64,000 nt of DNA from positions 871,501 to 935,500 of the forward strand of contig NZ_CP053708.1 in assembly GCF_013201075.1 (NCBI RefSeq), read 5' to 3'. How positions within the stretch are numbered: position 1 is the first letter of the stretch; the number at the start of each line of letters is the position of its first letter. Position numbers and translations under genes: made by a program. Shown piece by piece: positions 43,547 through 52,577 of this stretch. Below the pieces are notes generated by a model. It saw only the letters and a list, made by a program, of their open reading frames with translations. It was not told the DNA's origin and searched no databases. This stretch comes from Lichenicola cladoniae (GTDB taxonomy: Bacteria > Pseudomonadota > Alphaproteobacteria > Acetobacterales > Acetobacteraceae).

Positions 43547-44322
43547 GCCGAGTGCCGGAGCGCAGTGGCCGGAACAGGCTCCTGCAACAGCATCCGAAGT
43601 CCGAGGCGATCAAGTGTCGATCGGGTGTGGGGGGCCGGGTAGCCGTGCCGCTCGGTGAGGAGTTTTTGCAGCGAGGCCGCGTCATCGACATCGTACCATG
43701 ACGGTAGCTCGACCAGGTCCAGACCGATGCCGGCGATCCGCGTGCGGGTCGCTGCCGCAACAGTGTCGGTACTCCAGACGATGTCGCTGAATGGTGCGGC
43801 ATAGGCTGCTTTCAGACCGAGCAGGTAGTAGCCGCCGTCGTCGCACGCGCCGAGGACCGCGCGGTCACCGGGCTTCGCGAGATGACGCGCCGCCATGACC
43901 AGCAGTTCGGTGGGCAAGGTGGGGCTGTCGGAGCTCAGCACGCAGGCCGACCCGTGCCCGTCCGCCAGCATGGCCTGCACCGCGTGCAGGAGGCACCGGC
44001 CAAAGCCCTCGACCCCGGCCGGCATGGTGGGCGTTCCGTCTGCCAGGGTGAGACGGATATCGGGCGCCAGGGCAGATGCCACCAGAGCCTCGCATCCGGC
44101 CGGAGCAAAGGCGGCATAGGGTATGATCGACAGGTCCGGCGCCGCCATGCGTGCGGCCGCCAACAGGTTTTCGGTGGTATCGCGGAGAAAAGCGGCGCTC
44201 AGCGTTGCCGCCTGGTCAGGATCCAGCGGCGGGCACAGGCGTGTCTTGGACCGGCCGGGTCGCGGCGCCTTCGCCATGACGCCGATAGCGCAGCTCTGAC
44301 CGCCAGTCCTGTTCAGCAGCAT
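43543..44322 (-). CDS. TIGR04282/DUF2064 glycosyltransferase-like protein
   Basis: Protein of 259 aa from ATG 44322. The family signature IGVMAKAPRPGRSKTRLCPPL lies at residues ~12-32, followed by VLSSDSPTLP (metal/nucleotide Asp) and LGACDDGGYYLLGL. It is a GT-A-like nucleotidyl/glycosyl transferase. The family name refers to arsenosugar synthesis, but no ArsM or ArsS neighbour is present, so that role is not supported here. First gene of the five-gene leftward operon. The frame stays open to a GTG at 44370, but ATG 44322 fits homologue starts. Confidence 0.88.
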   Translation of the reverse strand: MLLNRTGGQSCAIGVMAKAPRPGRSKTRLCPPLDPDQAATLSAAFLRDTTENLLAAARMAAPDLSIIPYAAFAPAGCEALVASALAPDIRLTLADGTPTMPAGVEGFGRCLLHAVQAMLADGHGSACVLSSDSPTLPTELLVMAARHLAKPGDRAVLGACDDGGYYLLGLKAAYAAPFSDIVWSTDTVAAATRTRIAGIGLDLVELPSWYDVDDAASLQKLLTERHGYPAPHTRSTLDRLGLRMLLQEPVPATALRHSA

Positions 44323-44521
44323 GGCGAGCTCGGTCGCAATCGGGTTCGCTTGCCGATCGCGAACTCGCACGTCGAATAGATTGCATGCGCGACCCCTGCC
44401 GGGCGACTGATGCTACTGCCGGGATCACCGGGCAGCACGTTGGCGGGATCAAACCGGTGCATCACATGGCCCCGATCATAGTCGGCCTCGACCTGCCGCT
44501 GGGCACTTCCTGACTGGCAAC

Positions 44522-45436
44522 TCAACATGCTCGCTGCCTGCGATACGCAACCGGGGAGACGCCGTGGCGCTTGCGGAAGGCGTGCGAAAGTTGTGTCGCA
44601 TCCAGACCGACAGCAGCAGCGATGTCGGTGACCGAGCGTCTGGTCGTGGCCAGTACCTCCGCCGCTTGTTGAACGCGAAGATCGGTCAGGAAGGCGTATG
44701 GCGTGCGCCCGGTAGAGCAGCGAAACGCGCGAAAGAAATGCGACCGGCTGAGGCCCGTCACCGCGATCAGGTCCCCGAGCAGAACATCATCGGCGAGGCG
44801 GTGGCGCATCAGCTCGATCACCCGCTGCAGCTGCCATCCGGCAAGCCCGCCCTTGGCGCCGAGCCGGTCGATTGGCGGGCATAGGGGGCCGGCATGATTT
44901 TCGAAATTCGAGTGGGATGTCAGCAGTTCATGGACGATTACGACGATCAGACTTTCGCGGTAGAGACTTCCGGCATTCGGCCGGGTCACGTCGGCGAGCA
45001 GGGCCTCGAAAAGGCCACGGACAAACGGACTTTCGACACCCACTCGATCCTGCAGCCGTAGCAGGCCCGGATCGCGATCCAGTTCCTCGAGAGCCGCCTG
45101 CTCAAGGACGCCTTGTGTCAGCGTGACATGCGCGAAATCGATTGGACCGACAGTACTCCACCGGGCAGGCTCTGCCGCGGGCATGATCGTGATCGAGCCT
45201 TCCTCCACGTCGCGCACCAGTCTGTGCCGACCTTGGAAGCGGGTTACGCGTTTTGGTCCGCCCAAGTGAATCGACAGCACATTCTCGAGCAGCGCGGGCT
45301 GGTTGATGCGACCGTCGATTCCACGAAAGCGCACGAGGCGCGCACCGCTGGCCGGCGTCTCGCCGCTCAATGCGGGAACCGCCAGATTATCGTGCCACTG
45401 CCGGGCCGAAACGAAAGATGTGCTCGCGTGTGCCAT
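44522..45436 (-). CDS. AraC family transcriptional regulator
   Basis: Protein of 304 aa. C-terminal double HTH: LLGDLIAVTGLSRSHFFRAFR and VTDIAAAVGLDATQLSHAFRKRHGVSPVAYRR (residues ~205-300), with an N-terminal AraC-binding-like sensor region (NVLSIHLGG). It is upstream of the glycosyltransferase operon on the same strand, 199 bp away, and divergent from the cytochrome b/molybdo-oxidoreductase genes over a 0.7 kb gap. It could control either. Inducer unknown. Confidence 0.9.
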   Translation of the reverse strand: MAHASTSFVSARQWHDNLAVPALSGETPASGARLVRFRGIDGRINQPALLENVLSIHLGGPKRVTRFQGRHRLVRDVEEGSITIMPAAEPARWSTVGPIDFAHVTLTQGVLEQAALEELDRDPGLLRLQDRVGVESPFVRGLFEALLADVTRPNAGSLYRESLIVVIVHELLTSHSNFENHAGPLCPPIDRLGAKGGLAGWQLQRVIELMRHRLADDVLLGDLIAVTGLSRSHFFRAFRCSTGRTPYAFLTDLRVQQAAEVLATTRRSVTDIAAAVGLDATQLSHAFRKRHGVSPVAYRRQRAC

Positions 45437-46170
45437 TGTCCCACAAGCCTACATTCAGATGAGGGGTTCAACGATCGTTAAAGTCCGATAATGAGCAGAA
45501 AGTCCTATTTTCATGACGATCCTCCCCGTGCCCGGAACTATCGGCAGCCTGTCCCGACATGTCTCAGACATGCCTCCCACGTTCGCCTGCTCCCTCCTTC
45601 GCTGCAAGATTGGGGAAGGTTACAAGAGCGAGGGCCGACCTCGGCGGGGCAGAGGCGAGGCCTTCTCAATCGCAGCATCTGATCCTTGAGGGCGCTGGGA
45701 GCCGTACGTACAAATGTTGCCATCGGTGATGGCAGAAAATGACAAATCTCGAACCGATCAACGCGATCGAAGGATGCCAATAATGTTTTGTAAGACTAAT
45801 GATTGCATTGGAGACTATATACCGAGATAGGCTTGTCGTGAACGTGTCTAGTCAAGACCGAATGTGCGATTCGTGCAAACCGCACACCGGGCGAGTCAGC
45901 TTTTGTCGAGGTATACATCCACGTAGTCGGTCGTGCCGCGACGTTTACATCGGCAGATCCACTCATGATGAAGATCGTCGTAATAGTCGAGGATCCGGTC
46001 TCGATGTGACCATGATATGAAGGTTGCCAACCATTCGACGATCAAATCGAAGCAGGCCGCGATGGGTCACGAGCCTACTGAAGCGTTTCCCTGCCGCCTG
46101 CACGGCCACTTTGCCCGGTAACCTTCCAGCCGATCCCGACGAAGACTATTCAACATGTGAGGAAGGTCCG
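45437..46170. promoter_or_regulatory. long divergent intergenic region
   Basis: 734 bp between the AraC gene and the cytochrome b gene. Open frames on both strands lack family features and ribosome binding sites, so no gene is called. It must hold the leftward AraC promoter and the rightward redox operon promoter. It is locally richer in A+T than the surroundings (for example around 45730-45850), as expected for promoter DNA. No clear terminator, RNA gene or repeat was recognised. Confidence 0.45.
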
Positions 46171-46839
46171 ATGGGTAGAACAGTATCGACGGCCCTGAGG
46201 CGTCGAGGTCGGCGACTGCATCCCATCCCGATCAGGATCATGCACTGGACGAATGCTGCCGCCATGCTGGTCATGATTACCTCTGGCTGGGGCATCTACG
46301 ACGACGACGTCGTCGTGCGGGGCCTGCACTTCCCGCAGGCGCTCCGGCTGGGGGAATGGGCGGCGCCGTCGCTGAACTGGCACTTCGCCGGCATGTGGCT
46401 GCTCGTTCTCAACGGGCTGGCCTATCTTGGCTACGGCGTCATCACCGGCCGTCTTCGAGAGCGGCTGCTGCCGATCCGCTTTCCCGACCTGATCAAGACG
46501 GTGCGCGACACGCTGCACCTCAAGATCGCGCACGAGGATCTGACCACCTACAACGCGGTGCAGAAAGTGCTCTACGTGGTGGTGATCCTGGCTGGCGCTT
46601 CGCAGGTCGTGACCGGCCTCGCAATCTGGAAGCCGGTGCAGTTCTCCGGCCTGGTATCGCTGCTCGGCGGCTTCCAGGGCGCCCGCATCGTCCACTTCCT
46701 TGGCATGAGCGTGATTGTCGGCTTCCTCCTCGTGCACGTGCTGCTGTCGCTGCTCGTCCCGCAGACCCTGTGGGCGATGGTGGCCGGCGGACCGAGGGTC
46801 GGACCGTCCGGACACGGCGAACCGGCGCCGCTGCCATGA
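46171..46839 (+). CDS. cytochrome b561-type membrane protein (cytochrome b/b6 domain)
   Basis: Protein of 222 aa from ATG 46171, with an excellent GAGGAAGG box. Four membrane helices carry candidate haem ligands His25 (MHWTN), His71 (WHFAGMW), His175 (RIVHFLGM) and His189 (LLVHVLLS). It would pass electrons between quinone and the molybdoenzyme encoded next. The stop overlaps the next start by 4 bases, so the two are made together. Similar cytochrome b/molybdopterin pairs occur as membrane-anchored oxidoreductases of the sulfite-oxidase superfamily. Confidence 0.9.
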   Translation: MGRTVSTALRRRGRRLHPIPIRIMHWTNAAAMLVMITSGWGIYDDDVVVRGLHFPQALRLGEWAAPSLNWHFAGMWLLVLNGLAYLGYGVITGRLRERLLPIRFPDLIKTVRDTLHLKIAHEDLTTYNAVQKVLYVVVILAGASQVVTGLAIWKPVQFSGLVSLLGGFQGARIVHFLGMSVIVGFLLVHVLLSLLVPQTLWAMVAGGPRVGPSGHGEPAPLP

Positions 46840-47609
46840 GGTCTCCGTTCCGGCCCGCCGCCCTGCCTGACCCAGCCATCCTGAACGACCATCGGCCGCT
46901 CATCCGGTCGCTGGAGCGGCGGCGGCTGATCCAGGGCGGGCTTTCATTGGGTGCGCTTACCATGCTGACAGGCTGCGACGTCCGCCGCCCTGCGTCCGTG
47001 CAGGCGGCGCTCCTGGCAATCCGTGACCTGAACGATAGCGTGCAGGCGCTGCTGTTCGACCCTAACAAGCTGGCACCGACCTACCCGGCCTCGATGGTCC
47101 TAAACCCGCCCAGGTTCAACGCCTACTACGACGTGATGAAGGTCAAGCCGGTGGACGGCGCTCAATGGCGCCTCGAACTGTCCGGACTGATTGCCGATAA
47201 GCGGCCCTGGACGGTGGAGCGGGTCACAGCGTTGCCGCAGCGCACCGAGATCATCAAGCATGTCTGCGTCGAGGGATGGGACTACATCGGGCAATGGTCC
47301 GGCGTGCCGTTCCGCGCCTTCCTGGAGCGTGTCGGTGCCGACCTGAGCGCGAGGTATGTCGGCTTCCACTGCGCTGACGGTTATACCAGCAGCATCGACA
47401 TGGCGAGCGCGCTGCACCCTCAAACCTTGCTCGCGACCCGGTATGGCGACGACGTCCTGGCCGACCCGTTCGGCTACCCGCTGCGCCTGCGCATGTCGAC
47501 CAAGCTCGGCTACAAGAACCCGAAATGGATCACCGCGATCGAGGTGAACAACGTCCGACCGGTCGACATGTGGGACAAGCCTGGCTATTCGTGGTTTGCC
47601 GGCCTCTGA
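46836..47609 (+). CDS. molybdopterin-dependent oxidoreductase, sulfite-oxidase superfamily
   Basis: Protein of 257 aa. The Mo-ligand Cys is Cys144 in KHVCVEGWDYIGQW, as in YedY/MsrP-like enzymes; GFHCADGYTSSIDM and KLGYKNPKWITAIEV complete the fold. The N-terminus has a Tat-like RRRLIQ followed by a hydrophobic stretch and a possible lipobox LTGC (Cys47), so it is likely folded in the cytoplasm and then anchored outside. Coupled to the cytochrome b gene. The C-terminal dimerisation domain of true sulfite oxidases is missing. Substrate unknown: sulfoxide, sulfite or another oxo-compound. Confidence 0.9.
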   Translation: MRSPFRPAALPDPAILNDHRPLIRSLERRRLIQGGLSLGALTMLTGCDVRRPASVQAALLAIRDLNDSVQALLFDPNKLAPTYPASMVLNPPRFNAYYDVMKVKPVDGAQWRLELSGLIADKRPWTVERVTALPQRTEIIKHVCVEGWDYIGQWSGVPFRAFLERVGADLSARYVGFHCADGYTSSIDMASALHPQTLLATRYGDDVLADPFGYPLRLRMSTKLGYKNPKWITAIEVNNVRPVDMWDKPGYSWFAGL

Positions 47610-47620
47610 AAGCGGCACCG

Positions 47621-48076
47621 ATGATGCGCCTCGCCATCCTCCTTCCGGCCCTGCTGCTGAATGCATCGGCGCTGGCGCAGAGCCACACGCCTGGCGGCAT
47701 GCCGCCGCCGCCCGGCATGAGCCTGACTCAGTCCACCGCCATGCGCTTCCCGCAGCCGGTCCAAGTGGGAAGCCTGCTGCACCGGTTGGTGTTGCGACCA
47801 GTGGAAAGCCAGACTGTGCTCGGCCGCGTCGTGCAGGTGGTCCGCGATGAAGACGGAACGATCGAGCTGGTGGTGGCGTACGGCGGCTTTCTGGGTATCG
47901 GCAGTCGTCCGATCGCGGTTCCGATCGATGCGACGGTGCTGCTCGGAACCGTCATGGAAATCGTCGCCTATACGCCGGAACAGCTGCGACGCCTGCCGAC
48001 GTTCACCGGTACCGGCACGACGCCCCTGCCAGCCGATACCGTGCTCAGGATCGGGCTCGCCAAGCCGTCGCATTGA
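47621..48076 (+). CDS. secreted protein of unknown function
   Basis: Protein of 151 aa with a signal peptide (MRLAILLPALLLNASALAQ) followed by a Pro-rich linker (GGMPPPPGMS) and a compact beta-rich domain (VLGRVVQVVRDEDGTIELVV, SRPIAVPIDATVLLG) reminiscent of a PRC-barrel-type fold. Starts 11 bp after the molybdoenzyme stop, so in the same operon. It may be a periplasmic partner of the oxidoreductase. Either of two adjacent ATGs may be used. Confidence 0.75.
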   Translation: MMRLAILLPALLLNASALAQSHTPGGMPPPPGMSLTQSTAMRFPQPVQVGSLLHRLVLRPVESQTVLGRVVQVVRDEDGTIELVVAYGGFLGIGSRPIAVPIDATVLLGTVMEIVAYTPEQLRRLPTFTGTGTTPLPADTVLRIGLAKPSH

Positions 48077-48165
48077 TCAGTGCCGGTGTAAGGCCAAGAA
48101 CATGGGATTGACCGTATTGGTCTGCACATTTTCCGCATACCCAGACGATAAAGAAGGACGTTCCG

Positions 48166-48825
48166 ATGCACGGCGACCCAATATTCGATCTATTTAACTT
48201 TTTGATCGGGAACACGGGCGATTACAACCGTTTCGGTTCGTCGAAATACATCTCGGTTATCTTCTACCTTGGCTTGCTTGCCGGAGGCTTATACATTGCC
48301 TTTCTGAACTGGTCGCGTGACCCCGAGCAACGGACTGCATATCATTTCTGGGTAGCTGCGATGCGCATTACCGCCGCTGGTATGTGGATCCAGGGCACGA
48401 TATGGAAGCTTCCGCTCCCGGTCGCGGCCGGCTTCAAATACTGGCTAGAGCAGGAAGCGAAATACAGTTCGGTCCCGATCCTTGCCATGCTTGTGCACAG
48501 CCTGTTCATTCCCAACATAGCCCTGCTGCAGCCGGTGGTTTATCTCCTGGAGATCCTCTTCACCATTTCCCTTACGCTCGGTATTGCGGTGCGACTGATC
48601 GGTATCGCTGAGGTTCTGTTTACCCTCCAGCTCTGGCTGGGCCTTTACAACGATCCGACCGAATGGCCCTGGACCTACATGGCCATCATATATGCGCATG
48701 GGATGTTCGCCGCCGCCTGCGCCGGACGCAGTCTTGGTCTCGATCACCTGCTCCGCCGAGGCCTCCATCGGGTACCCGCGAGCTCCCAGCCGCTTGTCGC
48801 GCGCATCTACGCATTATCATCATGA
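48166..48825 (+). CDS. DoxX/DoxD-like membrane protein
   Basis: Protein of 219 aa with four or five membrane segments. The order and the end WLGLYNDPTEWPWTYMAIIYAHGMFAAACAGRSLGLD resemble the DoxD/DoxX family (thiosulfate:quinone oxidoreductase small subunit and relatives), but it is divergent in the first half. It lies 89 bp after the secreted protein, with a GAAGGA box before ATG 48166. Together with a cytochrome b and a molybdoenzyme it suggests membrane electron transfer linked to a sulfur compound; this is inference from context. Confidence 0.65.
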   Translation: MHGDPIFDLFNFLIGNTGDYNRFGSSKYISVIFYLGLLAGGLYIAFLNWSRDPEQRTAYHFWVAAMRITAAGMWIQGTIWKLPLPVAAGFKYWLEQEAKYSSVPILAMLVHSLFIPNIALLQPVVYLLEILFTISLTLGIAVRLIGIAEVLFTLQLWLGLYNDPTEWPWTYMAIIYAHGMFAAACAGRSLGLDHLLRRGLHRVPASSQPLVARIYALSS

Positions 48826-49195
48826 TGGAACCATGCGAGATTCGGCTATAGTCTTTCCAACAGGATGTCAGAACCGCGACAGCGTCCACGTCACCGGCGG
48901 ATCGGTTGCGACGCGCATCGTATGACTGACGCTGTCGCCGGTTGTGTCCTGAATCCTGGCGGCAGGCTGGGTGACCGCAGCCGGGGCGCCGTCATCCGCC
49001 GGTGTGATGTGCAACAGGCGCCTTATGGTCGAGCAGGACATGTAGCCCACCTGCGTTGAACGTCAGCACCCGGAGCCGTACTGAAGTCGAAGCGACGTTT
49101 CGTTAGGTCCTCCCGTGCTACCCGGTCTTTAGCCAGACCGACCCTTTCGACCTCCATTTTCCAAGTAAGGGGCGGTACGGCCGGACATTAAGGGC
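48826..49195. other. intergenic region, convergent gene ends
   Basis: 370 bp between the convergent DoxX-like and PPOX genes. A 60-codon open frame on the minus strand (48868-49050) has a plausible protein-like end (MRVATDPPVTWTLSRF) but no ribosome binding site or known family, and may be a gene remnant. No definite terminator hairpin with a T-run was found. Confidence 0.35.
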
Positions 49196-49828
49196 TCACC
49201 GCGGATCTTCCTTTCCGGCAAGGCGTGTGCGTAGCTCGGCATTTTCGACTTCAAGCTGGGCGAGCCGATTGCGAAGCGGGAGGACAGCCTCGCTGACCTC
49301 TTCCTCGGTAAAGCGTGGCGTGATGTGCTGCGGGCAGTTCCAGTCGAAGGTGTCGAGACATAACCGGAAGATGCGTTCGAGCTTTGCCTTGTAGCCGGGC
49401 AGGGTGACAAGTCTGGTCAGGGCAGGGTCGTCATCAGGCCCGAGCGTTTCCACATGCGCATAGATCTTGAGCCGCGCGCGGCGCGTATAGTCCATGAGGA
49501 ACAGGCAAACACGGTCGTCGGCTGCGAGATTACCGGTGCTGATATACTGGCGGTTGCCGCGATAGTCGCCAAAAGCGACAGTCCGATCATCGAGTAACTT
49601 CAGAAAGCCGCGCGGGCCGCCCCGATGCTGAATGTACGGCCAACCCGTCTCCGAGACCGTCGCCATGTAGAAGCTGTCACGTTCGGCGATGAACGCGGCT
49701 TCGTTCTCGGTGAACCGATCGAACTCGCGGTGTCCCTTGAAGTCCTGCCAGATATGATCGGCACCCATCTTGGCCTGCACGGCGTGGACGCTGGGCGTCA
49801 CGGCAATATTGAGAAAGCCATACGACAC
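49196..49828 (-). CDS. pyridoxamine 5'-phosphate oxidase family (FMN-binding split-barrel) protein
   Basis: Protein of 210 aa. Split-barrel core with SFYMATVSETGWPYIQHRGGPRGFLKLLD and DYRGNRQYISTGNLAADDRVCLFLMDY, as in PPOX-like FMN enzymes. The last 25 residues (LRNRLAQLEVENAELRTRLAG) look like a short coiled coil, which could make it a dimer or bind a partner. Second gene after the AhpD-like gene on the same strand, 59 bp apart. It probably reduces a flavin-accepted substrate; not vitamin B6 synthesis given the setting. Confidence 0.88.
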   Translation of the reverse strand: MSYGFLNIAVTPSVHAVQAKMGADHIWQDFKGHREFDRFTENEAAFIAERDSFYMATVSETGWPYIQHRGGPRGFLKLLDDRTVAFGDYRGNRQYISTGNLAADDRVCLFLMDYTRRARLKIYAHVETLGPDDDPALTRLVTLPGYKAKLERIFRLCLDTFDWNCPQHITPRFTEEEVSEAVLPLRNRLAQLEVENAELRTRLAGKEDPR

Positions 49829-49887
49829 GATGGGCCTCCGCTATTCGAGACGCGGGCCGGGGTCTGAACCGCCCCGGCCCGGTGGAG

Positions 49888-50433
49888 CTACGCTGCGTCG
49901 GCAGCGTGCACGACGGGGAAGTCGATCTCGGTCTCCGCAACGATGTTGAGGAGGTTTGTGAAGATGTTCTCCGCGGTGACGGCGAGGATTTCCACAATCT
50001 GGCCGTCGCTGAAACCGGCGTCGCGGACCGCCTTCACGTCGGCTGCGGTAATATGCCCACGCTCGCGCACCACCTTGCCTGCGAAACTCACGGCGGCATT
50101 CGCCTTCGCGTCGCCGGATTCACCCCTGCGATTGAGGGTTATCTCCTCGGGGCTGATCCTCGCCAGGTTGAGCCCGAGATAGGTGTGAGCCGACAGGCAA
50201 TAGTCGCAGCCGTTGATTTGGGCCACGGCCAGCGCGATCCGCTCGCGGGTCTTCACGTCGAGGGCCTTCGAGAGCGCGGCGCTGTTGGATGCGAAGCCCT
50301 GCAAGGTGGCCGGGCTTTGTGCGATCAGGCGATACATGTTCGGGATGACGCCAAGCTGTTTGTGGACGGCATCGAGGATCGGCTTTGACGCGTCCGGGAC
50401 GTCGTCGAGCGCTGGGATCGAGAGACGGGGCAT
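49888..50433 (-). CDS. carboxymuconolactone decarboxylase/AhpD-like protein
   Basis: Protein of 181 aa. The catalytic CxxC is Cys76/Cys79 in NGCDYCLSAH with His83, typical of AhpD alkylhydroperoxidases. Helical fold with ERIALAVAQ before it. It would reduce peroxides or act as a thiol redox protein. First gene of a leftward pair with the PPOX protein, and divergent from a LysR gene (124 bp gap), which likely regulates the pair. Confidence 0.9.
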   Translation of the reverse strand: MPRLSIPALDDVPDASKPILDAVHKQLGVIPNMYRLIAQSPATLQGFASNSAALSKALDVKTRERIALAVAQINGCDYCLSAHTYLGLNLARISPEEITLNRRGESGDAKANAAVSFAGKVVRERGHITAADVKAVRDAGFSDGQIVEILAVTAENIFTNLLNIVAETEIDFPVVHAADAA

Positions 50434-50557
50434 GGTGGATTCTCCTTCAGGGTGCGCGAACCTGAAGTGGTTCGGCCTGAGAGGATAAGGCTCCTTCCCA
50501 GTCCCCCACGTAATCCGTTAACATTGGTAATCACTTCACCGGAAAATGGGAGGCTGA

Positions 50558-51490
50558 GTGGACCGTTTCGAAGCCATGTCGATGCTGGTGACAGTGACCG
50601 AAACAGGAAGCCTGTCGGCTGCGGGGCGGGCTTTGAAGGTGCCGCTGGCGACGCTGAGCCGGAAAATCTCGGACCTTGAAACGCTTCTGGGTACGCGGCT
50701 CCTTATTCGTACGACGCGCAAGCTCACGCTCACGGACGCCGGCACCATTTATGTCGCAGCCGTGCGCCGTATTCTCGAACAGATCGACGATGCCGAAAAG
50801 GTTGCTGCTGGCGAATTCACCGCACCGAAGGGCGAACTGGTCATCACCGCTCCGATCTTTTTCGGCCGGCTGCATGTGTTGCCCGTGGTGGCGGATTTCC
50901 TGGCCCTGTTCTCAGAAATCAATGTCCGTCTTGTGCTGGCCGATCGCAACGTCAGCCTGCTTGACGATCATGTCGATATGGCCGTCCGGATCGGCAAGCT
51001 ACCTGATAGCTCGATGGTGGCGACCCAGGTCGGCCTGATGCGAACCGTCGTCTGCGCCAGTCCTGGACTCATGGATCGGCGCGGCGTCCCGCGGATCCCT
51101 GATGATCTGCTGAAACTGCCCTGCGTCACCGTTGATACGCCGTTGCCCTCGCCCGGCTGGCGTTTCAAAGCGCCTGGCTCGGGAGCGGTGATCGAGATAC
51201 CCGTCGTCCCGCGCCTCTCCGTGACGACGGCAGAGGCCGCAGCGCGAGCCGCGATACGCAGCGTCGGAGCAACGCGGCTGTTGCACTATCAGGTCGCCGA
51301 TGCGGTCGATGCAGGCGCCCTCCGGATCATTCTCGATGAGTTCGAGCCGGACCCGGCACCGGTCAATCTGGTCCACGCCTCGCGCAATTATATGCCGCTC
51401 AAAATGCGCCGTTTCCTGGATTTCGCCGCGCCTCGTCTCCGGAAGGCGGTCGCAGACGTCGGCGGCGGTAATCTTACTGAGGCGTGTTAG
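50558..51490 (+). CDS. LysR-type transcriptional regulator
   Basis: Protein of 310 aa. HTH in residues ~1-60 (MSMLVTVTETGSLSAAGRAL, VPLATLSRKISDLET) and a full effector domain (ELVITAPIFFGRLHVLPVV, VDMAVRIGKLPDSSMVATQ). Its starting segment is close to the LysR proteins at 34.9 and 51.5 kb, so they belong to one paralogous group. Divergent from the AhpD-like gene. The end faces the end of the next LysR gene (37 bp gap). Confidence 0.92.
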   Translation: MDRFEAMSMLVTVTETGSLSAAGRALKVPLATLSRKISDLETLLGTRLLIRTTRKLTLTDAGTIYVAAVRRILEQIDDAEKVAAGEFTAPKGELVITAPIFFGRLHVLPVVADFLALFSEINVRLVLADRNVSLLDDHVDMAVRIGKLPDSSMVATQVGLMRTVVCASPGLMDRRGVPRIPDDLLKLPCVTVDTPLPSPGWRFKAPGSGAVIEIPVVPRLSVTTAEAAARAAIRSVGATRLLHYQVADAVDAGALRIILDEFEPDPAPVNLVHASRNYMPLKMRRFLDFAAPRLRKAVADVGGGNLTEAC

Positions 51491-51527
51491 ATCGGCCCAT
51501 CTGGGACGGCTCATGCCGGCACTAGCT

Positions 51528-52433
51528 TCAAAGAGCAGCCTGCGTCAGGCGTTCTCGTAGGCGCGGGGCCACGAAATCGATGAAGGCGCGCAGCTTCAGC
51601 GGCAGCCGGCTGTGTGTATCGTAAACGAGATGCACCGGCAGCGGTGAGGGCTCGAAAGCTTTAAGGACAACGGCCAGCCGGTCGCCGCGGACATGGTCGA
51701 CGACCTGATAGGAGTTCGCCCTGATCAGGCCGAACCCAGATAAGCCCGCGTCGATCGCCGCATCGATCGTATTGACACTGAGACGAGAGCGAAAGCTCAC
51801 TGCAATTTCGGCTCCGGCGGCCTCGAAGGTCCATATGGTGGCCGAGGAAACGGTCCGAAAGGAAATAACGCTATGCCGGGCCAGATCGTCTGGCGTCGTC
51901 GGAGCGCCATGCGTTGCCAGGTAGTCTGGGCTTGCACATATGAGCCGCCGAACCGTTCCGAGACGCGTCGCGATCAGGCCGCTATCGGGTAACGCGCCTA
52001 TGCGAAGCGCGACATCTACCTGGTCGTCGACGAAACGCGTGAGGCGGTCGGTCAACACGAGTTCGACAGCCACATCGGGGAAGGCGGAGAGGAAGCCCGC
52101 CACTATGGGCAAGACATGCATCCTGCCGAACATGATCGGCGCTGTAACCGTCAGATCGCCCCTGGGCTCTCTGTATTCGCCAGCAGCGGTGCGTTCCGCC
52201 TCGTTCAACTGCTCCAGGATCGCCTTGGCGGACGTCACGTAAGAGCGGCCCGCCGGGGTCAATTCCAATCCGTTTGCCGACCGGATCAGCAATGTTGCGT
52301 TCAGGTGCGCCTCCAGCTCCGCCACCTTACGGCTAACCGTGGCCAGCGGAAGTCGAAGATGCCGGCTGGCCTTCGACAGGCTGCCGCTCTCAACGGCGGC
52401 GAGCAACACAGACATTGCGTCGAGACGATCCAA
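51528..52433 (-). CDS. LysR-type transcriptional regulator
   Basis: Protein of 301 aa, intact. HTH (MSVLLAAVESGSLSKASRHL, LPLATVSRKVAELEA) and effector domain (LTVTAPIMFGRMHVLPIV, LSVNTIDAAIDAGLSGFGL). It is the complete counterpart of the frameshifted LysR at 34871-35774, with the same landmarks in the same order. Divergent from the alpha/beta hydrolase at 52578 across 144 bp, so it most likely controls that gene. Confidence 0.92.
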   Translation of the reverse strand: MDRLDAMSVLLAAVESGSLSKASRHLRLPLATVSRKVAELEAHLNATLLIRSANGLELTPAGRSYVTSAKAILEQLNEAERTAAGEYREPRGDLTVTAPIMFGRMHVLPIVAGFLSAFPDVAVELVLTDRLTRFVDDQVDVALRIGALPDSGLIATRLGTVRRLICASPDYLATHGAPTTPDDLARHSVISFRTVSSATIWTFEAAGAEIAVSFRSRLSVNTIDAAIDAGLSGFGLIRANSYQVVDHVRGDRLAVVLKAFEPSPLPVHLVYDTHSRLPLKLRAFIDFVAPRLRERLTQAAL

Positions 52434-52577
52434 AGGGGGCTACCAAAGAATGAGAGGTCTCCTTCTGAGGATAGCGGCTACCCCGTCGTCGTGGGAAGCC
52501 CCAAACAGGATCGACGAACGCGAAGCCAGGCTCCCGCTCCTCTGGCCAAGACGCCCTCAACATGAAGGAAAACGCCT

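Noticed and set aside
43543-44322. Arsenosugar biosynthesis role suggested by the TIGR04282 family name
   Set aside because: No arsM, arsS or other arsenic gene is nearby, and the radical SAM protein here is of the SPASM type with different neighbours.
44313-44528. Small minus-strand frame upstream of the DUF2064 gene
   Set aside because: It overlaps the DUF2064 start in another frame and has no family features or good start signal.
45491-46020. Short frames in the 45.4-46.2 kb gap
   Set aside because: No ribosome binding sites, no family resemblance and unusual composition; treated as promoter-containing intergenic DNA.
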